The notes under the pieces: generated by a model | What the model was told of the DNA's origin: nothing | Databases searched by the model: none | Seen by the model: the letters and a program-made list of their open reading frames with translations, nothing else | Shown: in pieces, positions 61,901 to 64,000 of the stretch | Position numbering within the stretch: the first letter of the stretch is position 1 | Layout: every line of letters begins with the position of its first letter | Position numbers and translations under genes: made by a program | Assembly: GCF_005154805.1 (NCBI RefSeq) | Contig: NZ_CP039727.1 | Span: 2,353,501-2,417,500, forward strand | Reading direction: 5' to 3' | DNA length: 64,000 bases | DNA from: Bacillus sp. S3 | Lineage (GTDB): Bacteria > Bacillota > Bacilli > Bacillales > Cytobacillaceae

Positions 61901-62650
61901 TTGACTAAGAATTATCGTATTGGCCTTATTGTTCCAAGCTCTAACACGACTATGGAAACAGAAATTCCGGCGATGCTAAATGCAAGGGGCAATGAGGAGG
62001 AGACGTTTACCTTTCACTCCAGCCGTATGAGGATGCTTCATGTAACAAAAGAAGAATTAACGAAAATGGATTTGGAGAGCGACCGCTGCGCAGTCGAACT
62101 ATCTGATGCCAGATGTGATGCGATTGCTTACGCCTGTTTGGTCGCGATTATGTCACAAGGCTCTGGTTACCACTGTCTTTCCGAGTCGCGTCTTTCAAGC
62201 ATAGCAAAGGAAAATGGGACCGATATTTCTGTCATAAGCAGTGCTGGGGCACTGGTAGAAGGGATCCACACTTTAGGTGCAAAAAAAGTATCCATTATTA
62301 CGCCGTATATGAAACCGCTTACCAAAATGGTAGTTGACTATATTGAAGAAAGCGAGATTGAGGTATTGGATTCAATCAGTTTGGAAGTGGCTGATAACCT
62401 GGAAGTGGGAAGGCTAAATCCTCTCAACCTGCTAGAAATAGTGAAGGATTTAGATGTTAGTCAAGCAGATGCAGTGGTTTTATCTGCATGTGTTCAAATG
62501 CCATCATTGCCGGCCATTCAAAAGGTAGAAGACAGGATTGGATTACCTGTTCTTTCAGCAAGTACGGCAACAGTCTATCAAATTCTTAAGAGTTTAGATC
62601 TAAAAGCGAGTGTTCCAAATGCTGGGAAGTTATTATCAGGTGCTTATTAA
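61901..62650 (+). CDS. Maleate isomerase-like (Asp/Glu racemase superfamily)
   Basis: 249 residues from TTG 61901, which gives MTKNYRIGLIVPSSNTTME; GTG 61892 overlaps the AAAAGGGAT site. Two catalytic cysteines are visible in YACLVAIMSQGSGYH and LSACVQMPSL, the pair used by maleate cis-trans isomerases and arylmalonate decarboxylases. It would turn maleate into fumarate (NicE type). The upstream amidohydrolase and this gene form a logical two-step route into the TCA cycle. Confidence 0.85.
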   Translation: MTKNYRIGLIVPSSNTTMETEIPAMLNARGNEEETFTFHSSRMRMLHVTKEELTKMDLESDRCAVELSDARCDAIAYACLVAIMSQGSGYHCLSESRLSSIAKENGTDISVISSAGALVEGIHTLGAKKVSIITPYMKPLTKMVVDYIEESEIEVLDSISLEVADNLEVGRLNPLNLLEIVKDLDVSQADAVVLSACVQMPSLPAIQKVEDRIGLPVLSASTATVYQILKSLDLKASVPNAGKLLSGAY

Positions 62651-62729
62651 AAATCTGAAACAAAAAGCTTTCAAAAGGATGCCAGTTTGTTGTAACACAC
62701 TTTAAATTAGTGAAAACGGGGGTTATCTG

Positions 62730-64000
62730 ATGAGTGAGCAGTTTGCTAAGTTATTATCACCTGGGAAAATAGGCAGCCTTGAATTAAAAAACAGAATCGT
62801 AAAAGCGCCGCAATCGACGGGTCTAAGTAATCGTGATGGTACAGTCTCTGAAAGATTGGTCAGACATTATAAAGAAATCGCCCGCGGCGGTACAGGTCTG
62901 ATTATTGTGGAATATACGTATATCGACAATGAAGCGAGTAAATCAGCGTATTGCCAATTGGGAATTAGTGATAATGAACATATTGCAGGTTTATCCTGGC
63001 TGGTTTCTTCGATTCACGATGAAGGGGCAAAAGCAGGCATTCAAATTGAACATTGTGGAAGGCAAAAATTCTTAGGTACACCACCTATTAAAGCACCATC
63101 AAGAATCCCCTGGCCAACGCTTTATGAACAAACCGGAAATGTACCCGAAGAACTCACTATAGAAGAAATCAAACAAATTGTAGAAGATTTTGGCGATGCA
63201 GCTAGGCGTGCAAAGATTGCAGGATTTGATTTAGTTGAAATACATGCTGCGCACGGCTATTTGATTACAAATTTCCTTTCCCCTCACACAAATAAACGGA
63301 CAGACTTATACGGTGGGACTTTAGAGAATCGAATGAGGTTTTTACTGGAAGTCATTAGAAACGTGAAGGCAAAAGTAGGTGAGGAATTCCCGATAACCAT
63401 GAGAATAAATGGGACAGATTATGAACCCGATGGCATTACCATTGAGGAATCGATAGAGGTTTGTAAGCAGGCTGAACAACTGGGCATCTGCGCTTTCCAT
63501 GTGTCAGGCGGCGATCATCACATGATGAATTATCAAGTAAGCCCCATGACAGTACCAAAAGGCCCAAATGTGTGGGCAGCAGAGGCCATTAAACGAACTG
63601 CTTCTGTTCCCATCATTGCATCAGGATCCATTACCACACCGCAATTTGCAGAAGAAATCCTCCAAGATAAAAATGTCGACTTTGTTTCTCTAGGTAGACC
63701 TTTACTTGCGGACCCTTCCTTCCCATTAAAAGCGAAAGAAGGCCGGCCGGAAGATATTATTCCTTGTATTCGTTGTAATGACGGTTGTATGGAAAGAACA
63801 TTCTTCAACTATCAATCTATTAGGTGCTCGGTCAATCCAAATACGGGTAGAGAAGGTGAGCTTCCAATAACACCCGCTAGTGCTCCTAAAAATATTGTGG
63901 TAGTTGGAGGTGGACCTGCAGGAATGGAGGCCGCTAGAGTCAGTGCACTTCGTGGCCATAAGGTTACACTATTCGAAAAAGGAAAAGTAGGCGGAGCTTT
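62730..64000 (+). CDS. Old Yellow Enzyme/FAD-dependent reductase, 3' end beyond window
   Basis: 423 codons visible, no frameshift, cut by the window end. TIM-barrel OYE domain: KNRIVKAPQSTGLS, QIEHCGRQKF, HAAHGYLITNFLSP (catalytic His pair), YGGTLENRMRF. Then a 4Fe-4S motif CIRCNDGC with a further Cys 14 residues on (RCSVNP), and the start of an FAD/NAD domain (IVVVGGGPAGMEAARV). This order is that of 2,4-dienoyl-CoA reductase, trimethylamine dehydrogenase and 2-enoate reductases. CGGGGG precedes the ATG. Probably reduces an unsaturated intermediate in the operon's pathway; substrate unknown. Confidence 0.9.
   Translation, partial: MSEQFAKLLSPGKIGSLELKNRIVKAPQSTGLSNRDGTVSERLVRHYKEIARGGTGLIIVEYTYIDNEASKSAYCQLGISDNEHIAGLSWLVSSIHDEGAKAGIQIEHCGRQKFLGTPPIKAPSRIPWPTLYEQTGNVPEELTIEEIKQIVEDFGDAARRAKIAGFDLVEIHAAHGYLITNFLSPHTNKRTDLYGGTLENRMRFLLEVIRNVKAKVGEEFPITMRINGTDYEPDGITIEESIEVCKQAEQLGICAFHVSGGDHHMMNYQVSPMTVPKGPNVWAAEAIKRTASVPIIASGSITTPQFAEEILQDKNVDFVSLGRPLLADPSFPLKAKEGRPEDIIPCIRCNDGCMERTFFNYQSIRCSVNPNTGREGELPITPASAPKNIVVVGGGPAGMEAARVSALRGHKVTLFEKGKVGGA

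Overview
The window reads as chromosomal DNA of a spore-forming, low-GC member of the Bacillaceae. Supporting signs are strong AGGAGG-type ribosome sites, frequent TTG/GTG starts, an S-box leader, and small spore-associated genes (three YjcZ-type, one YrzI, one CwlJ, one DUF2642). A Neobacillus- or Mesobacillus-like organism is my best guess, but no rRNA or other marker confirms a genus. No tRNA, rRNA, CRISPR array or prophage was seen.

Layout. 0-8 kb: a cut-off gene, a NorM-type MATE pump, a TetR regulator, a YrzI mini-gene, a sigma factor followed by a second-type ClpP, an AbrB-type membrane protein, and small DUF2642 and FbpA-like genes. 8.1-17.6 kb: one long assimilatory sulfate operon behind an S-box (SAM) riboswitch: yezD-like, cysH, cysP, sat, cysC, sumT, sirB, cysJ, cysI. 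Together these take sulfate to sulfide and supply siroheme. 17.6-27.8 kb: mixed housekeeping and spore genes (HTH/J-domain protein, SGNH esterase, phosphoesterase, DUF2062, DUF4153, a striking Arg/Glu repeat mini-protein, YjcZ, BASS symporter, intracellular subtilisin, MBL hydrolase, chromate transporter). 28-31.5 kb: a second sulfate locus (yezD paralogue, sulfate-binding lipoprotein, and a permease fused in frame to the CysA ATPase with CysW missing), preceded by two attenuator-like leaders. 33.9-39.4 kb: a tripartite tricarboxylate transporter (TctC-B-A) with its own two-component system. 39.5-45.9 kb: more YjcZ genes, a pentapeptide-repeat protein, a coiled-coil protein with 13 near-identical heptads, a PadR/HAAS pair and a DHA2 drug exporter. 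46-51.2 kb: a complete LivJHMGF branched-chain amino-acid ABC operon. 51.2-56.5 kb: an SPFH/ribbon-helix-helix pair, a GC-rich repeat, YwbE, CwlJ and HelD. 56.8-60.2 kb: a decay zone with a DUF3231 gene split by an IS256-like element (9-bp target duplication visible) and a frameshifted aldo/keto reductase. 60.4-64 kb: a GntR-controlled catabolic operon (cysteine hydrolase, maleate-isomerase-like protein, Old Yellow Enzyme/FAD reductase), cut by the window end.

The most notable items are the CysT-CysA fusion, the apparently translational S-box with a CTG-started yezD, the competing-hairpin leader before the sulfate-binding protein, the Arg/Glu repeat protein, the SPFH-RHH operon with its palindromic upstream region, and the cleanly reconstructable IS insertion.
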